64,000 nt of DNA, from positions 1,922,001 through 1,986,000 of the forward strand of contig CP141893.1 of assembly GCA_036871055.1 (NCBI GenBank), given 5' to 3'. A model generated the notes under the pieces. It searched no databases, had not been told where the DNA came from, and was given only the letters and a program-made list of their open reading frames with translations. Made by a program: the position numbers and the translations under genes. Positions 8,501 through 15,760 of this stretch are shown piece by piece. The stretch's first letter is position 1, and every line of letters begins with the position of its first letter. The DNA comes from Bisbaumannia sp015645095 (GTDB lineage: Bacteria > Pseudomonadota > Gammaproteobacteria > Pseudomonadales > Halomonadaceae).

Positions 8501-9316
8501 GGAGACGAAGGTGTCGGCCTTGTTGGAGAGCTCCTCCAGGTAGGGGCGCAGCTCCTCGGCGCCGAGGGCGCAGTTGAGACCCACCGAGAGCGGCCGGGCG
8601 TGGCGGATCGAGTTCCAGAAGGCCTCGGTGGTCTGGCCGGAGAGGGTCCGCCCGGAGGCATCGGTGATGGTCCCGGAGATCATCACCGGCAGGCGCTCGC
8701 CACGGGCCTCGAAGAGCTCCTCCAGGGCGTAGATGGCCGCCTTGGCATTGAGGGTATCGAAGATGGTCTCGATCAGGATCAGGTCGCTGCCGCCCTCGAT
8801 CAGCGCCTCGGCGGCCTCGTAGTAGTTCTCGCGCAGGGCGTCGAAGGTGACGTTGCGCTTGGCCGGGTCGTTGACGTCCGGCGACAGGGAGGCGGTGCGC
8901 GAGGTGGGACCCAGCACTCCGGCCACGTAGCGTGGCACCCCGGTCTCTGCGGCCACGGCGTCACATACCTCGCGGGCCAGGCGCGCCGACTCCCGGTTGA
9001 GCTCGGGAACCAGCGCCTCCATGCCGTAGTCGGCCTGGGAGAGGCGGGTGCTGTTGAAGGTATTGGTCTCGACGATCTCGGCGCCGGCTTCCAGATACTC
9101 CCGGTGGATGCGGCCCACCAGGTCGGGGCAGGTCAGTGCCAAGAGGTCATTGTTGCCCTTGAGGTCGCTGGGCCAGTCGGTGAAGCGCTCGCCGCGGAAG
9201 TCGCGCTCATCGAGGCTGGCGTTCTGCAGCATGGTGCCCATGCCACCATCGAGAATCAGGATGCGGCGTGTCAGGGTATCCAGGAGGGTGGCGATACGGG
9301 CGTTCGGGGCAGCCAT
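5600..9316 (-). CDS. metH: Cobalamin-dependent methionine synthase
   Basis: Full-length at 1238 residues. Domains in order: homocysteine-binding barrel (about 1-330) with zinc ligands in GLNCALG near 249 and GGCCGST near 312; methyltetrahydrofolate-binding barrel (about 350-620); cap plus B12-binding domain with the DVHDIGKN cobalt-ligand motif near residue 760; and the C-terminal AdoMet reactivation domain (about 930-1238). It transfers a methyl group from 5-methyl-THF to homocysteine in the cytoplasm. It is divergent from nfuA, with a 224-bp gap. I could not see a cobalamin or SAM riboswitch in that gap. The start MAAPNARIATLLDTL is the first reasonable one. Confidence 0.98.
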   Translation of the reverse strand: MAAPNARIATLLDTLTRRILILDGGMGTMLQNASLDERDFRGERFTDWPSDLKGNNDLLALTCPDLVGRIHREYLEAGAEIVETNTFNSTRLSQADYGMEALVPELNRESARLAREVCDAVAAETGVPRYVAGVLGPTSRTASLSPDVNDPAKRNVTFDALRENYYEAAEALIEGGSDLILIETIFDTLNAKAAIYALEELFEARGERLPVMISGTITDASGRTLSGQTTEAFWNSIRHARPLSVGLNCALGAEELRPYLEELSNKADTFVSAHPNAGLPNEFGEYDQTPEEMAAIVAEFASSGLVNIIGGCCGSTPEHIRAIAEAVRDTAPRVVPERPRACRLSGLEPFNIEADSLFVNVGERTNVTGSARFKRLIVEEDFTTALEVALEQVENGAQVIDINMDEGMLESQEAMVRFLNLIAGEPDIARVPIMIDSSKWEIIEAGLKCVQGKAVVNSISMKEGEDAFREQATICRRHGAAVVVMAFDEVGQADTFARKTEICERAYRILVDELDFPPEDIIFDPNIFAIATGIEEHDNYAVDFIEATRWIREHLPHALVSGGVSNVSFSFRGNNPVREAIHSVFLYHAIRAGLTMGIVNAGQLAVYDDLPEELREAVEDVVLNRRPDGTERLVDLADKYKGDGSSGAKKEDLEWRSWPVNKRIEHALVKGVTAYIEEDTEEARAAAARPIEVIEGPLMDGMNVVGDLFGAGKMFLPQVVKSARVMKQAVAYLIPFIEAEKSEETQAKGRIVMATVKGDVHDIGKNIVGVVLQCNNYEVIDLGVMVPAEKILQTAREVNADIIGLSGLITPSLDEMVHVAKEMQRQGFTLPLLIGGATTSKAHTAVKIEPGYEHPVIYVTDASRAVGVAGKLLSPGLKEAYVAEIRAEYEKVRERNAKRRPKAADLTYAEARARKFAIDWAGYTPPAPRTPGLTVFDDYDLAELVERIDWTPFFMSWQLAGKYPKILEDEVVGEAARSLFDDAQKMLAKLIDEKRIQARGVIGLWPANSVDDDVIEVYADESRTRVVERLHHIRQQMTKNRDGVCYSLADFIAPRYDANGEPSGKPDWIGGFAVTAGHGVEELSKAYEAAGDDYNAILVQALADRLAEAFAERIHERVRKEYWGYVPEETLDNEALIAEKYQGIRPAPGYPACPDHTEKATLFRLLDAETHSGLALTENFAMWPAAAVAGWYFAHPQSKYFSTGKITRDQVEALAERKAMSLPELERWLAPVLSYDPA

Positions 9317-9540
9317 GGTCGGGGGTCGTCTCCAGCGGTTCCAGCGTCTTTTTTCTGTCCGGTCGGCGAAGGCCGCCGGGTGCTTGCGCGACCCGCTATG
9401 TTACCAGAATCCTGGTCGCCGCGGGCAGGGGGGACGCCAGGCGTCGGCTATACCCCAGTAAAAAGCTCGGGATTGTGTCGCCCGGGAGTTTTCCTTACCA
9501 TGGGCGGCATCACGACCGTGCCTACCAGGATTCTTGTCCC

Positions 9541-10131
9541 ATGAGCCAGAGCATCCAGATTACCGATAGCGCCCAGGAGTACCTCGCCGAGCTGCTGGAG
9601 AAGCAGAACGTCGAGGGCATCGCGGTGCGCATCTTTATCACCCAGCCCGGCACCCCCTATGCCGAGACCTGCCTGGCCTACTGCCGTCCCGGGGAGGAGG
9701 AGCCCAGCGACGAGCGGCTGGAGCTCGAGAAGATCGTCGTCTACCTGGACAAGCACAGCCTGGCGTTCCTCGACGAGGCGGTGGTGGACTTCAATGCCGA
9801 CCGCATGGGCGGGCAGCTGACCATCAAGGCGCCCAACGCCAAGATGCCCAAGGTCAACGCCGACAGCCCCCTGGAGGATCGCATCAACTACGTCCTCTAC
9901 AGCGAGATCAACCCGGGCCTGGCCGCTCATGGCGGCGAGATCAAGCTGGTCGAGCTGACCGAAGAGAAGGTGGCGGTGCTGGCCTTCGGCGGCGGCTGCC
10001 AGGGCTGTGCCGCCGTGGACCTGACCCTCAAGGAGGGCGTCGAGAAGACCCTGCTGGAGCGTATCCCCGAGCTCGTCGGGATTCGCGACGTGACCGACCA
10101 CAGCGATACCAGCCAGGCCTACTACCGCTAA
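9541..10131 (+). CDS. nfuA: Fe-S biogenesis protein NfuA
   Basis: A 196-residue protein made of an N-terminal degenerate A-type domain (about 1-95) and a C-terminal Nfu domain with the cluster-binding C-x2-C in GGGCQGCAAVDL near residue 160. NfuA carries [4Fe-4S] clusters to client proteins, especially under oxidative or iron stress. The start at 9541 matches the family N-terminus (MSQSIQITDSAQEYL); a longer in-frame extension upstream is rejected. A strong terminator follows at 10155-10185. It is divergent from metH. Confidence 0.96.
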   Translation: MSQSIQITDSAQEYLAELLEKQNVEGIAVRIFITQPGTPYAETCLAYCRPGEEEPSDERLELEKIVVYLDKHSLAFLDEAVVDFNADRMGGQLTIKAPNAKMPKVNADSPLEDRINYVLYSEINPGLAAHGGEIKLVELTEEKVAVLAFGGGCQGCAAVDLTLKEGVEKTLLERIPELVGIRDVTDHSDTSQAYYR

Positions 10132-10154
10132 CCGCGGTTACCTCTAGATACCCT

Positions 10155-10185
10155 CAAGAAGGCCGCCCATCGGGCGGCCTTCTTG
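10155..10185. terminator. Bidirectional terminator of nfuA and kfrA-like gene
   Basis: A perfect 14-bp stem (CAAGAAGGCCGCCC paired with its complement) with a very short loop between two convergent genes. The A/T-rich stem ends give a short U run on either strand. Confidence 0.85.
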
Positions 10186-10203
10186 TATCTGGTCGAGACG
10201 GCG

Positions 10204-11202
10204 TTAGCAGATAAAGGGCGGCAGGGGACGCTCGGCGAGCCGAGCCTCCAGGGTCGCCAGCTGGCCCTGCAGGACCTCCAGTTGCCCCTTGAGGGCCGCG
10301 CTCTCGCTCTGGCGAGCCTCCAGCAGGGCCTCGAGGCGCTCCTCGCCGGCACGCCTGGCCTCGGCTTCGGCCTGCCGCTGGCGTTCGGACTCGTCGGCCT
10401 GCTGCCGGGCTTCCAGGCGGGCCTTTTCCGCCTCGGCGGCGAGCCGTCGCTGCTCCTCCAGTTGGCTGTCCAGGCGGCTCAGGCGCGCCTCCAGGCGCTG
10501 CTGCCGCTCCCGATGCTGCCTGTCTTCCGCCTGACGCTGCTGCCGCGCCTCGTCGAGTTGGGCCATCAGTCGTGACTCGGCGGCTTCGTGGCGTTGCTCC
10601 TCCTGGGCCAGTCGTTGGCGGTGCCTCTCGGCCTGTTCGGTGAGGGCCTGCTGGTGGCTGGCCTCCCGGGTCTCGAGTTCCCCGCGTAGGCGGGTCACCT
10701 CCGTCTTCCACTCCTCCCGCTCCTTGCCTAGCCGCCGCTCGGCCTCTCGGGCCTGGTCCCGCTCGCTCTCGCGTCGCGAGGCCAGGGCGCCCAGCTCCTC
10801 CAGACGAGCCTGGGCTTGCTGGAGCTGCCCGGCCAGGGCTGACTCCCGCTGGGCGGCATCTTCCGCCTCGCGGCGCGCCTGGGCGGCCATCTCCTGAGCC
10901 TCGGCCACACGCCGATCCGCTTCCTCGCGATAGTGGCTCAGGGCCTGATTGGCGCTCTCCTGGGCGACGGCCCAGAGCTCGCTCATGGCGTTCTGCAGCG
11001 CCTCGGGCAGGGCCTGGCTCGGCGGCAGGTCGCGGTTGGCTTCGCGACGGGCACGCCACTCCCGTAGATGGTCGCTGATGGTGGTAAAGCTGCCGGTGCC
11101 CAGCACCTCGCGGACCTTCTGCACACTGGGGGCCTCCTGGCGTTGCAGCAGGGTATCGATGGCCCGCTGCACATCCTCGTACTGCACGCCGCTTCGTGCC
11201 AT
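10204..11202 (-). CDS. KfrA-like DNA-binding coiled-coil protein
   Basis: A 332-residue protein. Residues 1-60 (MARSGVQYEDVQRAIDTL, then VREVLGTGSFTTISDHL) match the KfrA N-terminal DNA-binding domain of plasmid accessory partition proteins. Residues from about 80 to 320 are an almost uninterrupted coiled coil rich in E, R, Q and A. In plasmids KfrA binds operator or iteron DNA at its own promoter and forms a filament or scaffold that aids partition. Here the gene is chromosomal and divergent from a tyrosine recombinase. The shared 222-bp gap holds three ATTACRY heptamers, a plausible binding site. The chromosomal role is unknown. Confidence 0.8.
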   Translation of the reverse strand: MARSGVQYEDVQRAIDTLLQRQEAPSVQKVREVLGTGSFTTISDHLREWRARREANRDLPPSQALPEALQNAMSELWAVAQESANQALSHYREEADRRVAEAQEMAAQARREAEDAAQRESALAGQLQQAQARLEELGALASRRESERDQAREAERRLGKEREEWKTEVTRLRGELETREASHQQALTEQAERHRQRLAQEEQRHEAAESRLMAQLDEARQQRQAEDRQHRERQQRLEARLSRLDSQLEEQRRLAAEAEKARLEARQQADESERQRQAEAEARRAGEERLEALLEARQSESAALKGQLEVLQGQLATLEARLAERPLPPFIC

Positions 11203-11284
11203 CCCGTCTCTCCTGTCGATGCTTGCCGCCCCCTGGGGCGTGATGGGCGCAGCTTAGCGCCTCGGGAGGGGCTTGGGAAGCCTT

Positions 11285-11333
11285 ATTACATATTACGCAT
11301 TACGTAATTTTATTTATTTTTCTCGCAAGAAAA
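11285..11333. promoter_or_regulatory. Iteron-like heptamers and palindromes between kfrA-like and recombinase genes
   Basis: Three head-to-tail heptamers ATTACAT, ATTACGC and ATTACGT (11285-11305) are followed by the palindrome ATTACGTAAT (11299-11308) and the inverted repeat TTTTCT-N4-AGAAAA (11318-11333). They lie in a sharply AT-rich stretch within GC-rich DNA, in the divergent promoter region. An autoregulatory KfrA-like site, a recombinase site or simply strong promoters are all possible. Confidence 0.45.
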
Positions 11334-11424
11334 TTAAGATTACGCGGCTTATCTTGATTTTTTAGGCCTCGGTTAGCGATACTCAGCCGCCTGGCATCAA
11401 GGCATCATCAGGGAGCCGTATCGC

Positions 11425-12660
11425 GTGGAAGGCGAGGAGAAGAGGAGCGGGGCGGGGAAGCCGCTGCTGACACTGGCGTCCCTGGCGCAGGGCGGCGAGG
11501 TGCTTTCGGGGGCGCCGCAGGGCATCCCGGCTGGTATTCATATCGATGCCGGCAGTGACATCGAGGCGGTGAGCCTGTGGCTGAGCGAATACCGCGCCAG
11601 CCCCCAGACCTGGCGGGCCTATCGCCGCGAGGCGGAGCGGCTGTTGCTGTGGCTCGATCGGCAGGAACTGCGTCTCGGTCAGGTTCGCCGGGAGCATCTC
11701 GACGCCTTCGAGGCCTTTCTCGCCGACCCGCGGCCCCGGGAGGCGTGGATCGGGCCACCGCGTTCTCGTCGCTCATCCGAATGGCGTCCCTTTCGCGGCC
11801 CCTTGTCACCGGCCAGCCGCCGCCAGAGCCTGGTGATCCTACAGGGGCTCTTCGCTTGGCTGGCAGAGGCGGGTTGGGTCGCCCATAACCCCTTTCGGTT
11901 GATGCGCGACAAGCGTCGCCGCCTGGATAATCGACAGACCAGCATCGAGCGCTACCTGGAGCGCCCCCTCTGGGCCTGGTTCTGGGCGTGGCTCAATCGC
12001 CCACCGGCGGAGTCCGCCACGCCACGGCAGCGCTTCGAATGGCAGCGCCGGCGCCTGGTCTTCGGCTTCGCCTACCTGCTGGCCCCGCGGATCGCCGAGA
12101 TCAGTGCCGCTCGCATGGGCGACTTCCGGCGTCGGGAGGGGCGCTGGTGGTGGGAGGTGATCGGCAAGGGGAGCAAGCGGGCGGTGATTCCGGTGCCGCC
12201 CGACATGCTGGCCCTGCTGGGCGACTGGCGAACCGAGTTGGGGCTTGCCCGCGAGCCCCTGCCGGAGGAGGACGGGCCGCTGTTGCGAAGCCTGGATGGG
12301 CAGCGGGGATTGGGCGATAACCGCCTCTATCGGCTGATCCGCGAGGCCTTCGCGGCGGGCGCCGCGGCCCTGGAAGAGGAGGGCGACGGCCTCGGGGCCC
12401 ACCAGTTGCGTCGCGCCACCCCCCACTGGCTGCGCCACACCGCCTTGACCCACCAGGCCCAGGCGGGGGTCGAGCTGCGCTACCTGGCGGCCACGGCGCG
12501 TCATGCCCGCCTCGATACCACCGCCCGCTACCTGCACGCCGAGGCGGAGGAGTGGCATCGCCAGCAGGCGCGCCATGGCCTGGATCCGGCAACAGAGATC
12601 CAGGGCAGGGAGAACGAGGAAAGCGGCAGGGCGGACGAGCCGGGGAGGGAGCCTGTATAA
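11425..12660 (+). CDS. Tyrosine recombinase (integrase family), complete
   Basis: A 411-residue protein with a GTG start. The N-terminal SAM-like core-binding domain covers about residues 45-165 (SEYRASPQTWRAYRREAERL in part). The catalytic domain has the full residue set: Arg in LAPRIAEIS near 222, Lys in GKGSKRAVIP near 250, HWLRH near 334-338, ATARHARLDTT, and Tyr in ARYLHAE near 369. It should cut and religate DNA through a 3'-phosphotyrosine. No phage, transposon, att repeat or tRNA is visible beside it, so it is not obviously part of a mobile element. It is divergent from the KfrA-like gene and directly upstream of sufE. Confidence 0.88.
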   Translation: MEGEEKRSGAGKPLLTLASLAQGGEVLSGAPQGIPAGIHIDAGSDIEAVSLWLSEYRASPQTWRAYRREAERLLLWLDRQELRLGQVRREHLDAFEAFLADPRPREAWIGPPRSRRSSEWRPFRGPLSPASRRQSLVILQGLFAWLAEAGWVAHNPFRLMRDKRRRLDNRQTSIERYLERPLWAWFWAWLNRPPAESATPRQRFEWQRRRLVFGFAYLLAPRIAEISAARMGDFRRREGRWWWEVIGKGSKRAVIPVPPDMLALLGDWRTELGLAREPLPEEDGPLLRSLDGQRGLGDNRLYRLIREAFAAGAAALEEEGDGLGAHQLRRATPHWLRHTALTHQAQAGVELRYLAATARHARLDTTARYLHAEAEEWHRQQARHGLDPATEIQGRENEESGRADEPGREPV

Positions 12661-12661
12661 T
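12656..12661 (+). promoter_or_regulatory. Probable -10 element for sufE
   Basis: A consensus TATAAT overlaps the stop codon of the recombinase gene and lies 27 nt before the sufE start. The -35 region is poor (GGACGA at 17 bp). It suggests that sufE has its own promoter. Confidence 0.5.
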
Positions 12662-12687
12662 GGGGCCATTATCAGCGAGGAGTTTCC

Positions 12688-13113
12688 ATGAGCATCGACA
12701 CCACCGCCGAACAGGCGCAGCAGGAGCTGCTGGAAGAGTTCGAACTGTTCGATAACTGGATGGATCGCTACCAGTACATCATCGACCTGGGCAAGCAGCT
12801 GCCGGACTTCCCCGACGAGTGGAAATGCGACGAGCACAAGATCCAGGGCTGCCAGTCCAATGTGTGGATGCGCCACCGGCTGGAAGAAGGGCGCCTGCAC
12901 TTCGATGCCATCTCGGATGCCGCCATCGTCTCGGGGCTGATCGCCGTGTTGCTGCGTATCTACAGCGACCGCCCGCCGGCGGAGATCCGCGACACCCAGC
13001 CCGAGTTCCTCGTCGCCCTGGGTCTCGACAAGCACCTGTCACCGACCCGCAGCAACGGCCTTCACGCCATGCTCAAGCGCATCTACGAGGTCGCCGAGCG
13101 GGCCGCCACCTAA
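12688..13113 (+). CDS. sufE: SufE-family cysteine desulfurase partner
   Basis: A 141-residue protein with the family motif KIQGCQSNVW, in which Cys55 accepts persulfide sulfur from a SufS/CsdA-type desulfurase for Fe-S cluster or sulfur-carrier assembly. The surrounding fold landmarks DWMDRYQYIIDLG-type helix and a C-terminal MLKRIYE helix fit SufE/CsdE. No desulfurase gene is adjacent, which is common for stand-alone SufE/CsdE. The start follows AGCGAGGAG. A hairpin with a T run at 13138-13174 follows. Confidence 0.92.
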   Translation: MSIDTTAEQAQQELLEEFELFDNWMDRYQYIIDLGKQLPDFPDEWKCDEHKIQGCQSNVWMRHRLEEGRLHFDAISDAAIVSGLIAVLLRIYSDRPPAEIRDTQPEFLVALGLDKHLSPTRSNGLHAMLKRIYEVAERAAT

Positions 13114-13137
13114 GTGCCAATTTCGCTCGAAATAATA

Positions 13138-13174
13138 ATTTTTATAAGCCAGGCTTTAAAAATAATCGTTTTTT
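13138..13174 (+). terminator. Terminator after sufE
   Basis: ATTTTTATAAGCC pairs, with one bulge, with GGCTTTAAAAAT (13138-13163). The run TTTTTT follows from about 13169. This AT-rich hairpin plus T tract fits an intrinsic terminator. Confidence 0.55.
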
Positions 13175-13231
13175 AGGCGGGATAATCATTTTGGCAAGGC
13201 ATTCGGCAAGGCAAGTGGGCGACGAAACCGG

Positions 13232-13600
13232 CTATGCCTCGAAGGATTGCCGCTCGGCTCCCCTGCGACGCCGTTCCCGGGCGAGGATCGCCTCGGCGTC
13301 CAGGCTGGCGATGGTGCCTTCGGCGGGTATCTCGCCGGCCAGGCGCAGCGCCAGGTAGCGACCGCAGCAGACGCGCAGAAAGGAGGCGAAGCCGCCCTGA
13401 TCATGGCCGGCTTCGTCGCACTCCCGCGAGAGTCGACCGATCAACTGGGTCAGGCTATGGCCATCGCGGCGGGCGACCTCCTCCAGCACCTCCCAGTAGA
13501 AACGCTCCAGACGCACGCTGGTGGAGACCCCGTCCAGGCGCAGCGAGCGGGTCTGCGCCTCCCACAGGCTCGGCTCGGCACCGATAAAGAGTCGGCACAT
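13232..13600 (-). CDS. Ribbon-helix-helix domain protein
   Basis: A 122-residue protein starting MCRLFIGAEPSLWEAQTR. The central segment TSVRLERFYWEVLEEVA resembles the strand and first helix of an RHH_4-type ribbon-helix-helix DNA-binding domain, followed by GHSLTQLIGRLSREC. The C-terminal third is predicted to be helical and basic. It may be a small transcriptional regulator; its target is unknown. The ATG at 13600 is chosen over a GTG at 13609 because GGGAGGTG lies 8 nt before the ATG and would overlap the GTG. It faces sufE convergently. Confidence 0.7.
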   Translation of the reverse strand: MCRLFIGAEPSLWEAQTRSLRLDGVSTSVRLERFYWEVLEEVARRDGHSLTQLIGRLSRECDEAGHDQGGFASFLRVCCGRYLALRLAGEIPAEGTIASLDAEAILARERRRRGAERQSFEA

Positions 13601-13667
13601 GATCTTCACCTCCCATGCTAAGTGACCGGGAGCACCAGGGTACTCCCAGTCAGCGCTTATCGGGAGT

Positions 13668-14249
13668 CTAAACCGCTAACCGCGCCCCCAGCACGGCCAT
13701 AAACTGCGCCAGCCAGGCGGGATGCGCCGGCCAGGCCGGGGCGGTGACCAGGCGACCGTCGGTGATGGCGGCATCCACGGCGATATCGGCATAGTGGCCG
13801 CCGGCGAGCTCCACCTCCGGGCGACAGGCGGGGTAGGCCGCGCAGCGGCGCCCCTCCAGTACCCTGGCGGCGGCCAGCAACTGGGCGCCGTGACAGATCG
13901 CCGCCACCGGCTTGTCGGCGTCGAAGAAGTGGCGCACCAGGGCGATGACCTCATCGTCAAGACGCAGGTACTCCGGGGCGCGACCCCCGGGGATCACCAG
14001 GCCATCATAGGCCTTTGCGTCCACGCCGGCGAAGTCCGCATTGAGGGCAAAGCGGTGGCCGGGCTTTTCGGTATAGGTCTGGTCGCCCTCGAAGTCATGG
14101 ATGGCGGTGGCCACGGTATCGCCGGCGACCTTGTCGGGGCAGACCGCATCGACGCGGTAGCCCACCGCCTGCAGGGCCTGGAAAGGAACCATGATCTCGT
14201 AGTCTTCGACGAAATCCCCGCACAGCAGCAGCAGTCGTTTGACAGGCAT
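13668..14249 (-). CDS. DJ-1/PfpI-family protein
   Basis: A 193-residue single-domain protein of the DJ-1/PfpI superfamily. The nucleophile elbow is AICHGAQLLAAA, with the reactive Cys near residue 107. The supporting Glu is in FVEDYEIMVPFQAL near residue 15, and DGLVIPGGRAPEYLR is also typical. Members act as deglycases or glyoxalases, chaperones or proteases, and family membership alone does not decide between these. The start at 14249 matches the family N-terminus (MPVKRLLLLCGDFVED). It is apparently monocistronic. Confidence 0.85.
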   Translation of the reverse strand: MPVKRLLLLCGDFVEDYEIMVPFQALQAVGYRVDAVCPDKVAGDTVATAIHDFEGDQTYTEKPGHRFALNADFAGVDAKAYDGLVIPGGRAPEYLRLDDEVIALVRHFFDADKPVAAICHGAQLLAAARVLEGRRCAAYPACRPEVELAGGHYADIAVDAAITDGRLVTAPAWPAHPAWLAQFMAVLGARLAV

Positions 14250-14398
14250 GGCGTCACTCCTCCTCGGGATCTTGTGATTGGCGTCTCCGCCATGGGCGGA
14301 GGGAATCATTCTGGCACGGCGGGAATCGCAGGAGGTGGTAGCGGGCTACTACACCAGGAAACGCCAGGGATGCACCAGAACCGAGGGCAAGGCGGGGC

Positions 14399-14758
14399 TT
14401 AGCGGTGGTGACAGCCGTTATCGCGGGGGCGGAACTGCTCGTCGAGCTCGGGGTCTTCCCGGCACAGGGCCTCGCTGGGTCCGCCGGGCACCGGGTCGAT
14501 GCCGCCTTCGGCAGCGGGGTGGCAGCGCAGGATGCGCCGCAGGGCGAGCCAGCCGCCCTTGAGGGGGCCATGCACCTGGAGGGCTTCCACCGTGTAGTGG
14601 GAACAGGTCGGCCAGTAGCGGCAGCGGGGGCCCAGCAGGGGGCTGATACCCCACTGATAGAGACGCACCAGGCCGATCATCAAGGCAGCCAGCAGGCGGC
14701 TCAGCGAGGCAACCAGGCCGCGCCAGAGCGCGGCGAGCCAGCCGGCCAGGCAACGCAT
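14399..14758 (-). CDS. yidD: Membrane protein insertion efficiency factor YidD
   Basis: A 119-residue protein with an amphipathic N-terminus and the YidD core YQWGISPLLGPRCRYWPTCS, including the conserved cysteines in RCRYWPTCSHY. The later segment GGWLALRRILRCHP is also family-typical. YidD associates with the inner membrane and aids YidC-dependent insertion. In most bacteria it sits between rnpA and yidC. Here it lies one base after hisI instead, with an extended polar, histidine-rich C-terminus (NGCHHR). Start MRCLAGWLAALW. Confidence 0.92.
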   Translation of the reverse strand: MRCLAGWLAALWRGLVASLSRLLAALMIGLVRLYQWGISPLLGPRCRYWPTCSHYTVEALQVHGPLKGGWLALRRILRCHPAAEGGIDPVPGGPSEALCREDPELDEQFRPRDNGCHHR

Positions 14759-14759
14759 G

Positions 14760-15206
14760 CTAGGCCTTGCCCTTGCCGTAGAGGGTCTCCGGGTCGATCA
14801 GCGGTTCGCTGCTGATGCGTGCCTGGTCGGCATCCAGGGCGACATAGAAACAGTGGCGGCGCCCGGTGTGACAGGCAGGGCCGGTCTGGTCGACTTGCAG
14901 CAGCACGGTATCGCCGTCGCAATCCAGGGCGGCACTCTTGAGCAGCTGCTGCTGGCCGGAGCTCTCGCCCTTGCGCCACAGCTTGCCCCGGGAGCGAGAC
15001 CAGTAGCAGACCCGGCCACTGTGCAGGGTCTCTTCCAGGGCCTCGCGGTTCATCCAGGCCATCATCAGCACTTCGCCGCTATCGTGCTGCTGGGCGATGG
15101 CGGGAATCAGTCCGGCCTCGTTCCAGGCGACCGTATCCAGCAGCCGGGCGGTCGACTCGGTGGTGTCCAGGGGGGCGCGCTCCAGCGCCTTGAATAGCTC
15201 GCTCAT
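14760..15206 (-). CDS. hisI: Phosphoribosyl-AMP cyclohydrolase
   Basis: A 148-residue monofunctional HisI (no HisE domain) that opens the purine ring of PR-AMP in histidine synthesis. Landmarks are VLMMAWMNREAL near residue 49, GRVCYWSRSRGKLWRKGE and the metal-binding DCDGDTVLLQVDQ and ACHTGRRHCF cysteines. The N-terminus is somewhat longer than in short HisI proteins. The start at 15206 precedes MSELFKALERAP. It is followed at once by yidD. Its leader contains an 11-bp homopolymer of C on the coding strand (15227-15237), just after the zur stop. No other his genes are nearby. Confidence 0.93.
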   Translation of the reverse strand: MSELFKALERAPLDTTESTARLLDTVAWNEAGLIPAIAQQHDSGEVLMMAWMNREALEETLHSGRVCYWSRSRGKLWRKGESSGQQQLLKSAALDCDGDTVLLQVDQTGPACHTGRRHCFYVALDADQARISSEPLIDPETLYGKGKA

Positions 15207-15226
15207 GGGTGTCTCATGATCAGAAT

Positions 15227-15237
15227 GGGGGGGGGGG
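15227..15237. repeat. Homopolymeric G11/C11 tract
   Basis: An uninterrupted run of 11 G on the + strand lies between the zur stop codon (15239-15241) and the hisI start (15206). It is entirely intergenic and would form part of the hisI leader transcript. Confidence 0.9.
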
Positions 15238-15238
15238 C

Positions 15239-15718
15239 CTAGGCCTGGGTCGCCGCCGCGGGTGATGCCTCCTCGCTGCTGGTGTGGCGGCAGTCGTCGC
15301 AACTGCCCAGCAGCTCGATGGTCTGCCGCTCGACGCGAAAGCCCAGCTCCCGGGCACGCCCGGCCAACTGGGCATCCACATCATCCAGGTGAAGCTCCTC
15401 GACACGGCCGCAGTGACGACAGATCAACAGCTGGAAACCGTGGGCATGCTCCGGGCAGGGGCAGGCCACATAGGCATTCAACGACTCGATCCGGTGCACC
15501 AGGCCCTGCTCGATCAGGAAATCGAGGGCCCGGTAAACGGTGGGCGGCCGTGCCGCCGCGTGCTCCAGGGCCAGTCGGTCCAGCAGGTCGTAGGCCTTGA
15601 GCCCCCCGGGGGAGTCGGCGACCAGGGCCAGTACGCGGCGGCGGATGGGCGTGAAGCGCACGCCTCTGGCCTGGCACTGGCGCTCGGCCCGCTCGAGCAG
15701 TTGTCGGGATTGAGGCAT
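15239..15718 (-). CDS. zur: Fur-family regulator, probably Zur
   Basis: A 159-residue Fur-superfamily protein. The winged-helix DNA-binding domain covers about residues 1-85 (RFTPIRRRVLALVADSP, then RPPTVYRALDFLIEQGLVHRIES). The dimerisation and metal region contains CPCPEHAH, a C-x2-C pair in LICRHCGRVEEL and a second pair in GSCDDCRHT. The HRIESLNAYVAC pattern favours Zur over Fur. It would repress zinc uptake genes in zinc-replete cells. No znuABC genes lie beside it, so the target set is elsewhere. The hairpin at 15761-15801 separates it from the upstream ligase gene. Confidence 0.85.
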   Translation of the reverse strand: MPQSRQLLERAERQCQARGVRFTPIRRRVLALVADSPGGLKAYDLLDRLALEHAAARPPTVYRALDFLIEQGLVHRIESLNAYVACPCPEHAHGFQLLICRHCGRVEELHLDDVDAQLAGRARELGFRVERQTIELLGSCDDCRHTSSEEASPAAATQA

Positions 15719-15760
15719 GAATACACTGTCCTGTCGATACCAGGGGTCAGTCTACCAGAG

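Noticed and set aside
9317..9540. Possible cobalamin, SAM or SAH riboswitch upstream of metH
   Set aside because: I saw no B12-box-like or SAH-riboswitch-like conserved core in this gap; only a short inverted repeat is present.
11425..12660. Recombinase gene as evidence of a prophage or integrative element
   Set aside because: No phage structural genes, transposase, tRNA or flanking att repeat was seen nearby, and flanking genes are ordinary housekeeping genes in GC-rich DNA.
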